This document shows positions 16,615 through 24,380 of a DNA stretch of 49,472 nt, one piece after another. Both the position numbers and the translations under genes were made by a program. The DNA is from CAZHCG01 sp046484285 (GTDB lineage Bacteria; Myxococcota_A; Polyangia; JAAYKL01). Where the stretch lies: contig JAWOBP010000068.1 of assembly GCA_046484285.1 (NCBI GenBank), forward strand, positions 1-49,472, given 5' to 3'. Numbering within the stretch: position 1 is the first letter of the stretch; each line of letters begins with the position of its first letter. Below the pieces are notes generated by a model. That model ran no database searches. It was not told the origin of the DNA and saw nothing but the letters and a program-made list of their open reading frames with translations.

Positions 16615-17283
16615 ATGAACGAGTTCTCCAGTCGATCAGCCGATAGCGGCGAGGACGGAACCGAGGATAGGGACGTTGTTCGAAACGATGAGAACGTCGG
16701 CGAAGAGGACGTTTCGTCTGGACACGAAGACGCGGCTGCAGAGGAGGCGCCGTCCCTTGGCGCCGAGGATCGCGTCGCGGAGCTGGAGCGCAAGCTGAGC
16801 GAGGAGCACGACCGCCTGCTGCGCACCGCCGCCGACCTGGACAACTTCCGCAAGCGGTCCCGACGCGAGGTGGAGGAGGCCAGGTTTCGGGGCCGCACCG
16901 ACGTCCTGGCCGAGCTACTGCCCGCGCTCGACAGCATCGACATGGCGCTGGGGTCGGCCCAGCCCGAGGGCGAGGCGGCTCCGATCGTCGAAGGGATGGA
17001 GATGGTGCGCAAACAGTTCCTCTCGTCGATGGAGAAGTTCGGTCTGCGCCCGGTCGAGAGCGGAGGCAGGTCGTTCGATCCTGCTTTCCACGAAGCCGTC
17101 TCCCACGTGCCTTCCGAGGACGTGCCGGCCGGCGGAATAATCGAGGAGCTGCGCCGCGGTTACACGCTGGGCGATCGGCTGCTGCGCGCCGCGATGGTCG
17201 TCGTCTCCTCTGGTCCGCCGCAGGGGGATCGGGCCGAGAGCGACGAGGACGGCGGCTCCGAGCGGGAAGGGGAGGATGGCTGA
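16615..17283 (+). CDS. grpE: GrpE, nucleotide exchange factor of DnaK
   Basis: 222 residues from ATG 16615; GAGGGAGG lies at 16598-16605. The long open extension to 16357 has no ribosome-binding site. An acidic, poorly conserved N-terminus of 50 residues is followed by the long dimerisation helix (ELERKLSEEHDRLLRTAADLDNFRKRSRRE) and the beta domain with GMEMVRKQF and FDPAFHEAV. GrpE releases ADP from DnaK. The stop overlaps the dnaK start by 8 bp. I looked for a CIRCE operator (TTAGCACTC-N9-GAGTGCTAA) upstream and found none; the 10-bp palindrome TTCGATCGAA (16558-16567) lies 48 bp before the ATG. Confidence 0.95.
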   Translation: MNEFSSRSADSGEDGTEDRDVVRNDENVGEEDVSSGHEDAAAEEAPSLGAEDRVAELERKLSEEHDRLLRTAADLDNFRKRSRREVEEARFRGRTDVLAELLPALDSIDMALGSAQPEGEAAPIVEGMEMVRKQFLSSMEKFGLRPVESGGRSFDPAFHEAVSHVPSEDVPAGGIIEELRRGYTLGDRLLRAAMVVVSSGPPQGDRAESDEDGGSEREGEDG

Positions 17284-19156
17284 GGATCGAATCATAGGCA
17301 TCGACCTCGGTACCACCAACTCTTGCGTGGCGGTGATGGAAGGGGACGACCCGGTCGTGATTCCCAACGCCGAGGGCAGCCGTACCACGCCCTCGGTGGT
17401 GGGGTTCACCGACAGTGGCGAGAACCTGGTCGGACAAGTTGCCAAGCGCCAGGCCGTGACCAATCCGGAAAACACCGTTTTCGCGATCAAGCGTCTGATG
17501 GGTCGACGCTTCGACTCGCGCGAGGCGAAGCAGCAGCGTGAGCTGGCGCCGTACGGAATCGTCGAGGCGGACAACGGCGACGCCTGGGTCGAGGTGCGCG
17601 GCAAGAAGATGAGCCCCCCGGAGGTCTCCTCGATTCTGCTCAGGCAGCTTCGCGAGACGGCCGAGGCCTACCTGGGGCAGGACGTCAAGCGCGCCGTGGT
17701 GACGGTTCCCGCCTACTTCAACGACTCTCAGCGCCAGGCGACCAAGGACGCCGGGCTGATGGCCGGTCTCGAGGTGGAGCGGATCATCAACGAGCCCACC
17801 GCGGCTGCGCTGGCCCACGGCAAAAAGAGCGGGAACGACGAGCGCATCGCGATGTACGACCTGGGGGGCGGGACGTTCGATATATCGATTCTGGAGATCG
17901 AGCAGAGCGTCTTCTCGGTCAAATCCACCGCCGGAGACACCTTCCTGGGAGGGGAGGACTTCGATCAGCGCATCGTCGACCACCTGGCGGACGTCTTCTT
18001 CGAGGAGCAGGGGATCGATCTGCGCAAGGATCGCATGTCGCTGCAGCGCCTCAAGGAGGCGGCGGAGCGGGCAAAGCACGAGCTGTCCTCCGCGATCGAG
18101 ACCGAAATCAACCTGCCGTTCATCGCCGCGGACGACTCGGGCCCCAAGCATCTGGTCCACACCATGGAGCGGGTTCAGCTCGAGGATCTGGTCGAGGACC
18201 TGGTGCGGCGCAGCTTCGAGCCGTGCAAGCAGGCGCTGGACGACGCCGGGCTGGGAGTCGACGAGATCGACGAGGTGCTGCTGGTGGGCGGGATGACGCG
18301 GATGCCGCTCGTGCAGCAGCTGGTCGAGGAGTTCTTGGGCAAGAAGGCGCTGCGCGGGATCAACCCCGACGAGGTCGTGGCCGTGGGGGCTGCGATCCAG
18401 GGCGCGGTGCTGGGCGGAGAGGCGGAGGAGGTGCTGCTGCTCGACGTCACGCCGCTCAGTCTTGGAGTCGAGACCGGCGGGGGCGTGTTTACCAAGCTGA
18501 TCGAGAGAAACACCACGATTCCGACCCGCAAGAAACAGATTTTCACCACCTCGATCGACGGTCAGAGTTTCGTTCCGGTCCACGTGCTGCAAGGCGAGCG
18601 TCCGATGGCGCGCGACAACACCTCGCTGGCCCGTTTCGAGCTGACCGGGATCCCTCCGGCTCCGCGGGGCGTTCCGCAGATCCAGGTGGCGTTCGACATC
18701 GACGCCAACGGCATCGTCTCGGTCTCGGCGCGGGATCTGGGCACCAAGAAGGAGCAGACGGTGCGCGTCGCCGCCGGCTCGGGTCTGAGCAAGTCCGAGA
18801 TCGAGCGCGTGATCGAGGAGGCCGAGAGCCGGCGCGACGAGGACGAGGTGCGCAAGCGGCTGGCAGAGGCGCGCGTCGCGGCCGAGTCGCTGATCTACAC
18901 CACCGAGCGGGCGGTCGAGGAATATGGAGACGCGGTGGGAGAAGAGGATCTCGAGGTGATCCGTGCCGACATGCAGGCTCTCGGCGAGGCGGTCGAGCAG
19001 GAGGACGTGGAGCTGATCGGACAGCTCAAGAGCCAGCTCGAGGCGTCCGCTTTTCGCATCGCCGAAGCGATGTACGCCGACGTCGACGGCCTGGGGGATG
19101 TGCCCGAGGGCGACGTGATCACCGGCGAGATCGACGCATCCAAAGACGAGAGCTAG
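17276..19156 (+). CDS. dnaK: Chaperone DnaK (Hsp70)
   Basis: 626 residues. N-terminal ATPase domain with IGIDLGTTNSCVAV (phosphate 1), VVTVPAYFNDSQRQATKDAG, EPTAAALAHG, DLGGGTFDISILEI (phosphate 2) and LVGGMTRMP (adenosine). Substrate-binding domain from about 385 (VLLLDVTPLSLGVETGGGVFTKLI), followed by the helical lid. The C-terminus ends DASKDES rather than the EEVD-like acidic end of some DnaKs. ATP-driven folding with DnaJ and GrpE in the cytoplasm. Middle gene of grpE-dnaK-dnaJ. Confidence 0.97.
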   Translation: MAEDRIIGIDLGTTNSCVAVMEGDDPVVIPNAEGSRTTPSVVGFTDSGENLVGQVAKRQAVTNPENTVFAIKRLMGRRFDSREAKQQRELAPYGIVEADNGDAWVEVRGKKMSPPEVSSILLRQLRETAEAYLGQDVKRAVVTVPAYFNDSQRQATKDAGLMAGLEVERIINEPTAAALAHGKKSGNDERIAMYDLGGGTFDISILEIEQSVFSVKSTAGDTFLGGEDFDQRIVDHLADVFFEEQGIDLRKDRMSLQRLKEAAERAKHELSSAIETEINLPFIAADDSGPKHLVHTMERVQLEDLVEDLVRRSFEPCKQALDDAGLGVDEIDEVLLVGGMTRMPLVQQLVEEFLGKKALRGINPDEVVAVGAAIQGAVLGGEAEEVLLLDVTPLSLGVETGGGVFTKLIERNTTIPTRKKQIFTTSIDGQSFVPVHVLQGERPMARDNTSLARFELTGIPPAPRGVPQIQVAFDIDANGIVSVSARDLGTKKEQTVRVAAGSGLSKSEIERVIEEAESRRDEDEVRKRLAEARVAAESLIYTTERAVEEYGDAVGEEDLEVIRADMQALGEAVEQEDVELIGQLKSQLEASAFRIAEAMYADVDGLGDVPEGDVITGEIDASKDES

Positions 19157-19175
19157 CGGATCCGAAACCTGTTTC

Positions 19176-20300
19176 ATGGCAGTCAAACGCGACTATTACG
19201 AAGTGCTGGGAGTTGCCCGCGACGTGGACGCGGCGGGTCTGAAGAAGGCCTACCGCAAGCTGGCGATGCTCTACCACCCCGATCAGAACCCCGACGATCC
19301 GCAGGCCACCGAGCGCTTCCGGGAGGCGACCGAGGCGTTCCAGGTGCTCTCCGATCCCCAGCGGCGCGCGAGCTACGATCGCTTCGGCCACGACGCCCCG
19401 GAGATGGGAGGCTTTCCCGGCGGAGGAGCAGGAGTCGATCTGGGCAGCATGACCGATTTCTTCGAGTCGGTCTTCGGCTCGGTCTTCGGCGGCGGAGCGC
19501 CCCGCGGGCGGCGGCGGCGCGGCAAACCGGGCCGCGACTTGCAGTACGACCTGACCCTCGATTTCGAGCAGATCGTTTCCGGCGCGGAAGTGCGGATCAC
19601 GATCCCCAGGCCGGTGCGCTGCGAGACGTGCGGCGGCTCGGGACGCAAGCCCGGCAGCTCGCCCCGGCGCTGCGGACAGTGCGGTGGTGCCGGCCGCATC
19701 AGGCTTCAGCAGGGCATCTTCGCCGTCGCCGCTCCCTGCGCGGCCTGCGGCGGCACGGGCGAGATCAACGTCTCTCCCTGCCAGGATTGCGACGGCCGCG
19801 GGCTGGTCGAGCGCGAGGAAGAGTACGAGGTCTCGATTCCCCCCGGAGTCGACGACGGCGCGGTCAAGGTCGTGGCGGGCGGCGGCGAGCACGGCCGCGA
19901 GGGCGGACCGGACGGCGATCTGCACGTGATGATCCACGTCGAGGAGCACCCGTTCTTCGTGCGCAAGGGGCGCAATTTGCACTCGCAGCTCAAGATCACC
20001 TATCCGCAGGCCGTGCTGGGCGGCGAGGTCGAGGTGCCGAGCGTGGACGGCGAGGTCAAGCTCAAGATCAAGGCCGGGACGGAGAACGGCAGGGTCTATC
20101 GCCTGCGGGGTAAAGGCGTGCCTTCGCTGCGGGGCTCCGGCCGCGGCGACCAGCTGGTGCACGTGGAGATCGACGTGCCGCGCTCGCTGACGACCCGCCA
20201 GCGCGAGCTGATCGAGAAGCTCGGCGAGGAGCTGGGCACCGAGGTCCACTCCGAGCAGCCCGGATTCCTCGAGAGGCTGAGGAGCTTTTTCGAGGGTTGA
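19176..20300 (+). CDS. dnaJ: Co-chaperone DnaJ (Hsp40)
   Basis: 374 residues, type I DnaJ. J domain at 1-70 with HPD at 34-36, a short Gly/Phe region (75-108), four CxxCxGxG-type zinc repeats between 150 and 210 (CETCGGSG, CGQCGGAG, CAACGGTG, CQDCDGRG) and the C-terminal substrate-binding domain. It stimulates DnaK ATPase and delivers clients. The fourth zinc repeat has Asp in place of the first Gly, a tolerated change. It starts 20 bp after dnaK, and its stop is 3 bp from the stop of the convergent gene. Confidence 0.95.
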   Translation: MAVKRDYYEVLGVARDVDAAGLKKAYRKLAMLYHPDQNPDDPQATERFREATEAFQVLSDPQRRASYDRFGHDAPEMGGFPGGGAGVDLGSMTDFFESVFGSVFGGGAPRGRRRRGKPGRDLQYDLTLDFEQIVSGAEVRITIPRPVRCETCGGSGRKPGSSPRRCGQCGGAGRIRLQQGIFAVAAPCAACGGTGEINVSPCQDCDGRGLVEREEEYEVSIPPGVDDGAVKVVAGGGEHGREGGPDGDLHVMIHVEEHPFFVRKGRNLHSQLKITYPQAVLGGEVEVPSVDGEVKLKIKAGTENGRVYRLRGKGVPSLRGSGRGDQLVHVEIDVPRSLTTRQRELIEKLGEELGTEVHSEQPGFLERLRSFFEG

Positions 20301-20303
20301 GCG

Positions 20304-21824
20304 CTACCGGTTCCCGGCCGGGACGTAGCGCGTGTACTCGATTCCCCGATCGCAAAACTCCGGGTCGCACCTGTCACCCACGCGATCGACGACGAACTCG
20401 TTTTCGAGCTCCCTGGCCGGGCAGGGCTCGCGCCGTCCGTCGTGCAGCGCCTCGTACTGCTCGCGTCCGAGATCGATCGCGCCCTTGCACGAGTCGGCGA
20501 AACCGATCCGGGCCGCGGCCTCGCGCCACTCTTCGGCGACGCGGATGATGCCCGCCTCGGCCGCGTCGCCGCTGCCGTAGCCCACGGTCAGAAAAGCCTT
20601 GCCGCCAAGATCCAGCTCGCGACTCAGCCCTTCTTCGAACCCGGCCGCGATCCAGGCCGGGAGCGAGGCGGTGTAGAGGTTGCCCAGATCGCGCATCGCA
20701 TCCGCGCCGAGCCGGATTTTACGCGCCTCTACCTCGCGGAACTTTTTTGTTCTACGAAAGTGCTTCACCACTTTCATCGCCTCGGGATAGACCTCGCGGT
20801 TGATCTCCTCGCCCAACTCGCCGTCGCGGAACAGGTCGGGGTGCCCCTCGGCCTCGCGCAGCACGGTCTCCATCTCGGCGCCGCACTCGGCGCAGAGCTC
20901 GGCCAGCTCGGGATGATGGTCCGGGTCGCGCGTCAGGCCCCAGACGTAGAGCGCGGCCAGCACGTTGACGGTCAGGCGATGGTAGGGCCGGTGAAAGAAG
21001 GCCGCGTCCATGCGGTGGAACAGCTCGCGGGCGGTCAGCCCGATCTTGCGCAGCAGCCTGGCCACAGCGTGCAGCGCCTCGTCTGTGTAGCAGATCGTCG
21101 AGTACTTGCCGTTGAAGACCGGGTAGTCGGGAAGGCGGGTCGCGCCCGGGGGCGGAGCTGCGGAGAGACGACGGCCGTGCGGCTTGCGGAAATCCACTCC
21201 GCGGTAGGCGGCGGCCGACGCCGCTTCTCGCAGGTCGACCTCGTAGAGCTTGGGATTCTCCTCGACCAGCTGCGCGACCGCGCCGGCGCCCTGGGTCGGC
21301 TCCCCAGAGCTGCCGCGCTCGTATTCGGCGACGTCGGCGCTGACCGCGATCGCCCGCCGGCCGGCGCCGTCCGTGGCCAGGTAGCGCAGCGCGCCCTTGA
21401 GCGCGTAGACGCCGCCCAGACAGGCGTGCTTCAGCTCGGGCACCTCGCAGTGGCGCGAGATGCGCGGCCGACCCAACCGTTCCAGGGCGCGGTCGACCAT
21501 CCCCTTGACGATGATCGCTCCGGCCGAGTTGTCGCTGCTGGACTCGGTGCCCAGCGCCAGGTAACCCACCGTGCGCGGGTCGACATCGTAGCGTACGATC
21601 AGCTCGAGCACGGCGCCCGCCGCCAGCGTGTAGAGATTCTGGAGCGGACCTAGCACGCGAAAGCTGCGACCGACAGTGGATCGAATCTTGTCGGCCGAGG
21701 CTCCGGTCCAGTCGCACCAGTCGTCGAGCAGCACTCGGTAGGGCGGCAGGCGCAGGGCGAAGCCGCTCACGCCGACAGGGACCGGCGAACGCCTGGGGCG
21801 TGGAGGGGGCAGTGAATCGATCAC
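20304..21824 (-). CDS. Hydroxymethylglutaryl-CoA synthase family protein
   Basis: 506 residues from GTG 21824, chosen because AAGGAG lies 6 bp before it; the frame stays open to 21998. The thiolase-fold features of HMG-CoA synthases are visible: GTESSSDNS (candidate catalytic Glu 94), ELKHACLGG with the nucleophile Cys 135, FHRPYHR with the candidate catalytic His, and GYGSG near residue 415. The enzyme condenses acetyl-CoA with acetoacetyl-CoA for mevalonate-derived isoprenoids, or acts in polyketide beta-branching. About 500 residues is longer than typical bacterial MvaS (about 390) and closer to eukaryotic-type lengths. No other mevalonate gene is nearby, so I do not assign the mvaS symbol. 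Confidence 0.75.
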   Translation of the reverse strand: MIDSLPPPRPRRSPVPVGVSGFALRLPPYRVLLDDWCDWTGASADKIRSTVGRSFRVLGPLQNLYTLAAGAVLELIVRYDVDPRTVGYLALGTESSSDNSAGAIIVKGMVDRALERLGRPRISRHCEVPELKHACLGGVYALKGALRYLATDGAGRRAIAVSADVAEYERGSSGEPTQGAGAVAQLVEENPKLYEVDLREAASAAAYRGVDFRKPHGRRLSAAPPPGATRLPDYPVFNGKYSTICYTDEALHAVARLLRKIGLTARELFHRMDAAFFHRPYHRLTVNVLAALYVWGLTRDPDHHPELAELCAECGAEMETVLREAEGHPDLFRDGELGEEINREVYPEAMKVVKHFRRTKKFREVEARKIRLGADAMRDLGNLYTASLPAWIAAGFEEGLSRELDLGGKAFLTVGYGSGDAAEAGIIRVAEEWREAAARIGFADSCKGAIDLGREQYEALHDGRREPCPARELENEFVVDRVGDRCDPEFCDRGIEYTRYVPAGNR

Positions 21825-21997
21825 GCTGGGCTCCTTCACTGGCGATCGTGCATCGGGCTCGGCCGGCGGACGTCGCCGTTTCTCTGGGCGAGCCTGTATC
21901 CCGTCGAGAGAAAAAGATAAACCCAAAGCTTGTCCCCATGAAAACGAAATCGTGCTATTTTCTAGCTTCCGTACGACACTCGGCAAAGGGGAATGCA

Positions 21998-22459
21998 ATG
22001 ACGTTTCTATTCACGTTTTTCCTCGCGGCCAGCCAGGTGACGACCTTCTTCCTGGCGCTGCTGGCCCGGAACCCGGCGACCGAGGAGGCGGCCTACGGGC
22101 TGCCGATTCCGATCCTGATCGGAGTGGCGATATTCACCTGGATGGTCGGCTACGCCTGGAGCTCGATCCAGGACGAGCAGAGCCCGATCAGCACCGGCAA
22201 GGCGGTCGGATTTCTGTTCATCCCGTTTTTCAACCTCTACTGGTTGTTCGTGGTGCTGCCGGGATTCGCCACCGAGTACCGCAAGTACGCGCAGCGCCAC
22301 AACCTGGATGTCGAGCCGCCCAGCAAGGGCGTGCTGATCGCCTGGGCGATCCTGACGCTGGTCCACATTCCGGTCGCCACATTGGTGCTGACCATCATCG
22401 GCGCGATTCAGATCGGGATGGCCGTGGCCAGGCTCGAGGCGGCCCGCGGCGCGAGCTGA
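21998..22459 (+). CDS. Small membrane protein, four transmembrane segments
   Basis: 153 residues from ATG 21998, with AAAGGGGA at 21986-21993. Hydrophobic segments lie at about 1-22, 37-55, 69-92 and 117-142. The stretch FLFIPFFNLYWLFVVLPGFATEYRKYAQ resembles the membrane part of proteins in which an N-terminal GYF-like domain precedes such segments; that domain is missing here. Function unknown. It is 32 bp before the DUF2007 gene and likely co-transcribed. Confidence 0.6.
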   Translation: MTFLFTFFLAASQVTTFFLALLARNPATEEAAYGLPIPILIGVAIFTWMVGYAWSSIQDEQSPISTGKAVGFLFIPFFNLYWLFVVLPGFATEYRKYAQRHNLDVEPPSKGVLIAWAILTLVHIPVATLVLTIIGAIQIGMAVARLEAARGAS

Positions 22460-22491
22460 CCGCTCGATCCCGCTCCGGAGCGAGAGAAGCC

Positions 22492-22947
22492 GTGTCCGAC
22501 GAGCTCGTCGACATAGCCTGGTTCGATACCCCGATCGAGGCCCGATTGGCCAAGATGCGGCTCGACGGCGAGGGTATTCTCGCCTTCGTGATCGGAGAGC
22601 ACCTGGGGGGAATGCACGTCTTCGGCTTTGCCGGCGGAGAGGGGGTGCGCATCCAGGTCAGGCCAAAGGACGCCGAGCGCGCAGCCGGGATCCTGGAGCG
22701 CGCCGCCGCCGAGCGGGGAGAAGAGGCGGGCGAAGAGCCGATTCCGCCGTTCGATCACTCGGACGAGGACGTGATCGAGACCGGCGCGGCGGCCGCCGGC
22801 GAGCGTTGTCCGGCGTGCGGCAGCCAGTTGGTCGAGCGGCGCCGCGATTCCGAGGCCCGCGGCTGGTTGTCCCGCCTGCTGGGAAGAAGCGGCCGGGTCT
22901 GCCGGCGCTGCGGGCACAGCTGGAGAGAGACGGACGAGAAGGGATGA
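22492..22947 (+). CDS. DUF2007-like protein with C-terminal zinc ribbon
   Basis: 151 residues from GTG 22492 (GGAG 11 bp upstream; weak). Residues 1-70 (LVDIAWFDTPIEARLAKMRLDGEGILAFV...VRIQVRPKDAERAAGIL) match the pattern of the DUF2007 putative signal-transducing domain: 'which copy of me is a moved or edited segment' alpha-beta modules found in many bacteria. A zinc ribbon follows with CPAC and CRRC (about 104-107 and 136-139). Soluble; function unknown. It ends 6 bp before the 3' end of the oppositely oriented tRNA-Glu. Confidence 0.65.
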   Translation: MSDELVDIAWFDTPIEARLAKMRLDGEGILAFVIGEHLGGMHVFGFAGGEGVRIQVRPKDAERAAGILERAAAERGEEAGEEPIPPFDHSDEDVIETGAAAAGERCPACGSQLVERRRDSEARGWLSRLLGRSGRVCRRCGHSWRETDEKG

Positions 22948-22953
22948 AATCGG

Positions 22954-23025
22954 CGACCCCGACGGGAATCGAACCCGTGCCGCCGGCGTGAAAGGCCGGT
23001 GTCCTCACCTCTAGACGACGGGGCC
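22954..23025 (-). tRNA. tRNA-Glu (anticodon UUC)
   Basis: 72 nt cloverleaf on the minus strand. The acceptor stem GGCCCCG pairs with CGGGGTC (one G-U), the anticodon loop is CTTTCAC, and the T arm is GGGTTCGATTCCC. Discriminator G; CCA is not encoded. Confidence 0.95.
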
Positions 23026-23065
23026 TCGTCGCTTGTCGATCTCTTTTCAATCGCGATCGTCGCTG

Positions 23066-23139
<74 letters not shown>

Positions 23140-23182
23140 TCCGCGCGCCGCCTCGCCGCGAAGCGCTCGCGCCGGGCGCAGC

Positions 23183-23211
23183 TATGTACCAAACAGAGAA
23201 CAGTAAGGCAA
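23183..23211 (-). promoter_or_regulatory. Possible promoter for the tRNA-Lys/tRNA-Glu pair
   Basis: On the minus strand TTGCCT (23211-23206) and TACATA (23188-23183) are 17 bp apart, 44 bp before the tRNA-Lys 5' end. Spacing is ideal, but the -10 match is weak. Confidence 0.35.
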
Positions 23212-23244
23212 GCGCGCTGTGCCAGCACTGTGGTAAGCACTAAA

Positions 23245-23277
23245 TCGTTTGACAAACGACTTTTGGCTTGGTATTAC
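23245..23277 (+). promoter_or_regulatory. Strong promoter overlapped by a perfect palindromic operator
   Basis: TTGACA (23249-23254) and TATTAC (23272-23277) are separated by exactly 17 bp, with an extended -10 TG at 23269-23270. The 15-bp perfect palindrome TCGTTTGACAAACGA (23245-23259, centred on A 23252) covers the whole -35 box. A dimeric repressor bound there would block polymerase. It precedes the seven-gene uptake operon by about 75 bp. The regulator is not identified in the window. Confidence 0.6.
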
Positions 23278-23350
23278 GCTTTCTAAGAACGTAACACAAC
23301 GAGTGCAGAGAAAACGGGCTCAACGGGGTTCCAAGGAGGGAGGCTCGATA

Positions 23351-23860
23351 ATGAATAACGGGACAGCGAAAAGGGTGCTTGTAGTGCTGTGCATGGTATT
23401 CATGGCTTACGTGACGGGTTGCGACAGCGAGGACGAAGGCTCGGCGACCGTGCAGATCGAGAATGATTTCGACAACCCGGAGATGGACTTCCAGCCGCCG
23501 TGGACCATCTGCGAGTCCTCCTACCTCGAGGTCCAGTTCGGAACGATAGACATCGGGGAGAGCAGTGCAGAGCAAGAGGTCGTTCCAGGGCTGGACTACG
23601 TCCTGATGGTCGCGGCCTGGGACGATCCCAACTGCGCGCCCGAGAACTGCCTGCCGATCGCCAGCAAGAACGAGGAGGAGGTCGTGGACGGTCAGACGCG
23701 GACGATCGAGATCAACCTGCCCAACCACCAGGGACCGTGTCCGCCCGAGGGTGTGCCGCCCATCCCCCAGGAGCAGTACGACAGAATCCTGGCCCTGTGG
23801 CCAGAGTACGGCTTCGAGCCCTACGAGCAGAAAACCGAGAACGCACAGTGCCTCGAGTGA
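23351..23860 (+). CDS. Cys-containing lipoprotein, first gene of uptake operon
   Basis: 169 residues. AAGGAGGGAGG (23332-23342) precedes ATG 23351; the in-frame extension to 23249 is not supported. Signal peptide with lipobox VTGC (Cys 25). The mature part is acidic with cysteines at CESS, NCAPENC, GPCPP and NAQC, a beta-rich core (YLEVQFGTIDIG, DYVLMVAAWDD) and the C-terminal segment PQEQYDRILALWPEYGFEPY. Family not recognised. Its stop overlaps the start of the next gene (TGATG). Position suggests a periplasmic or surface-exposed ligand-capture or accessory lipoprotein for the TonB receptor encoded two genes downstream; this is inference. Confidence 0.75.
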   Translation: MNNGTAKRVLVVLCMVFMAYVTGCDSEDEGSATVQIENDFDNPEMDFQPPWTICESSYLEVQFGTIDIGESSAEQEVVPGLDYVLMVAAWDDPNCAPENCLPIASKNEEEVVDGQTRTIEINLPNHQGPCPPEGVPPIPQEQYDRILALWPEYGFEPYEQKTENAQCLE

Positions 23861-24363
23861 TGTTCTCCGCGAAACCGCTCGCGAGGCTCTCGGCGAGTCC
23901 GGTGCGCCGTTGGTTGCTGGCGGTGGCGCTCCTGGTCGGCGGATGCGAGATCGCATATCCAGAGGTCGTGGTCGTCAACCGGACGAACGAGCACGTCCTG
24001 ATCAAGGATGTGAGCTTCAACGGGTGCGTCTGGGACGAGGTCATCGCTTTCGAAGAGGCGACATCCCCGGGCAGGTGTTTGCCGGGGAATGACAGAATTC
24101 ACTTCAAAAAGCTCGATGCCGAGTCCTATTGCCAGGAGCAGGCAGAGGACGGCACGCTGGACGACGTCTGTACATGCGATACCGGCCAGGATCTCGACAG
24201 CGACGGAGGCGTCGATACCGAGCTGACGAACGAGGAGCCGAACTGGTTCAACTACCAGACGGTCTCGGTCAAGCGAGTCGATTACGGCGATTTCCACCTC
24301 CTCGAGATCACCGCGGACGACATCGAGCAGGACTTCACCGTGCCCGGACCCTACGGGCATTGA
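23860..24363 (+). CDS. Lipoprotein, second gene of uptake operon
   Basis: 167 residues from ATG 23860, overlapping the previous stop in TGATG (GTG 23857 is an alternative). Positively charged N-end, hydrophobic stretch and lipobox VGGC (Cys 29). The mature part starts with beta strands (PEVVVVNRTNEHVLIKDVSFNGCVWDEVI) and carries cysteines at NGC, GRC, SYC and VCTC. It ends near LEITADDIEQDFTVPGPYGH. Not recognised. Tight coupling to its neighbours points to a shared role with the TonB receptor. Confidence 0.7.
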   Translation: MFSAKPLARLSASPVRRWLLAVALLVGGCEIAYPEVVVVNRTNEHVLIKDVSFNGCVWDEVIAFEEATSPGRCLPGNDRIHFKKLDAESYCQEQAEDGTLDDVCTCDTGQDLDSDGGVDTELTNEEPNWFNYQTVSVKRVDYGDFHLLEITADDIEQDFTVPGPYGH

Positions 24364-24380
24364 GGCAGAGGTGGTTCGTC

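Noticed and set aside
23140..23350. Cobalamin riboswitch upstream of the TonB-ECF operon (GCCAGCACTGTGG resembles a B12 box)
   Set aside because: The gap is only 211 bp, it also has to hold a tRNA promoter and the operon promoter, and the box lies upstream of the promoter rather than in the leader; no other conserved B12 element is present.
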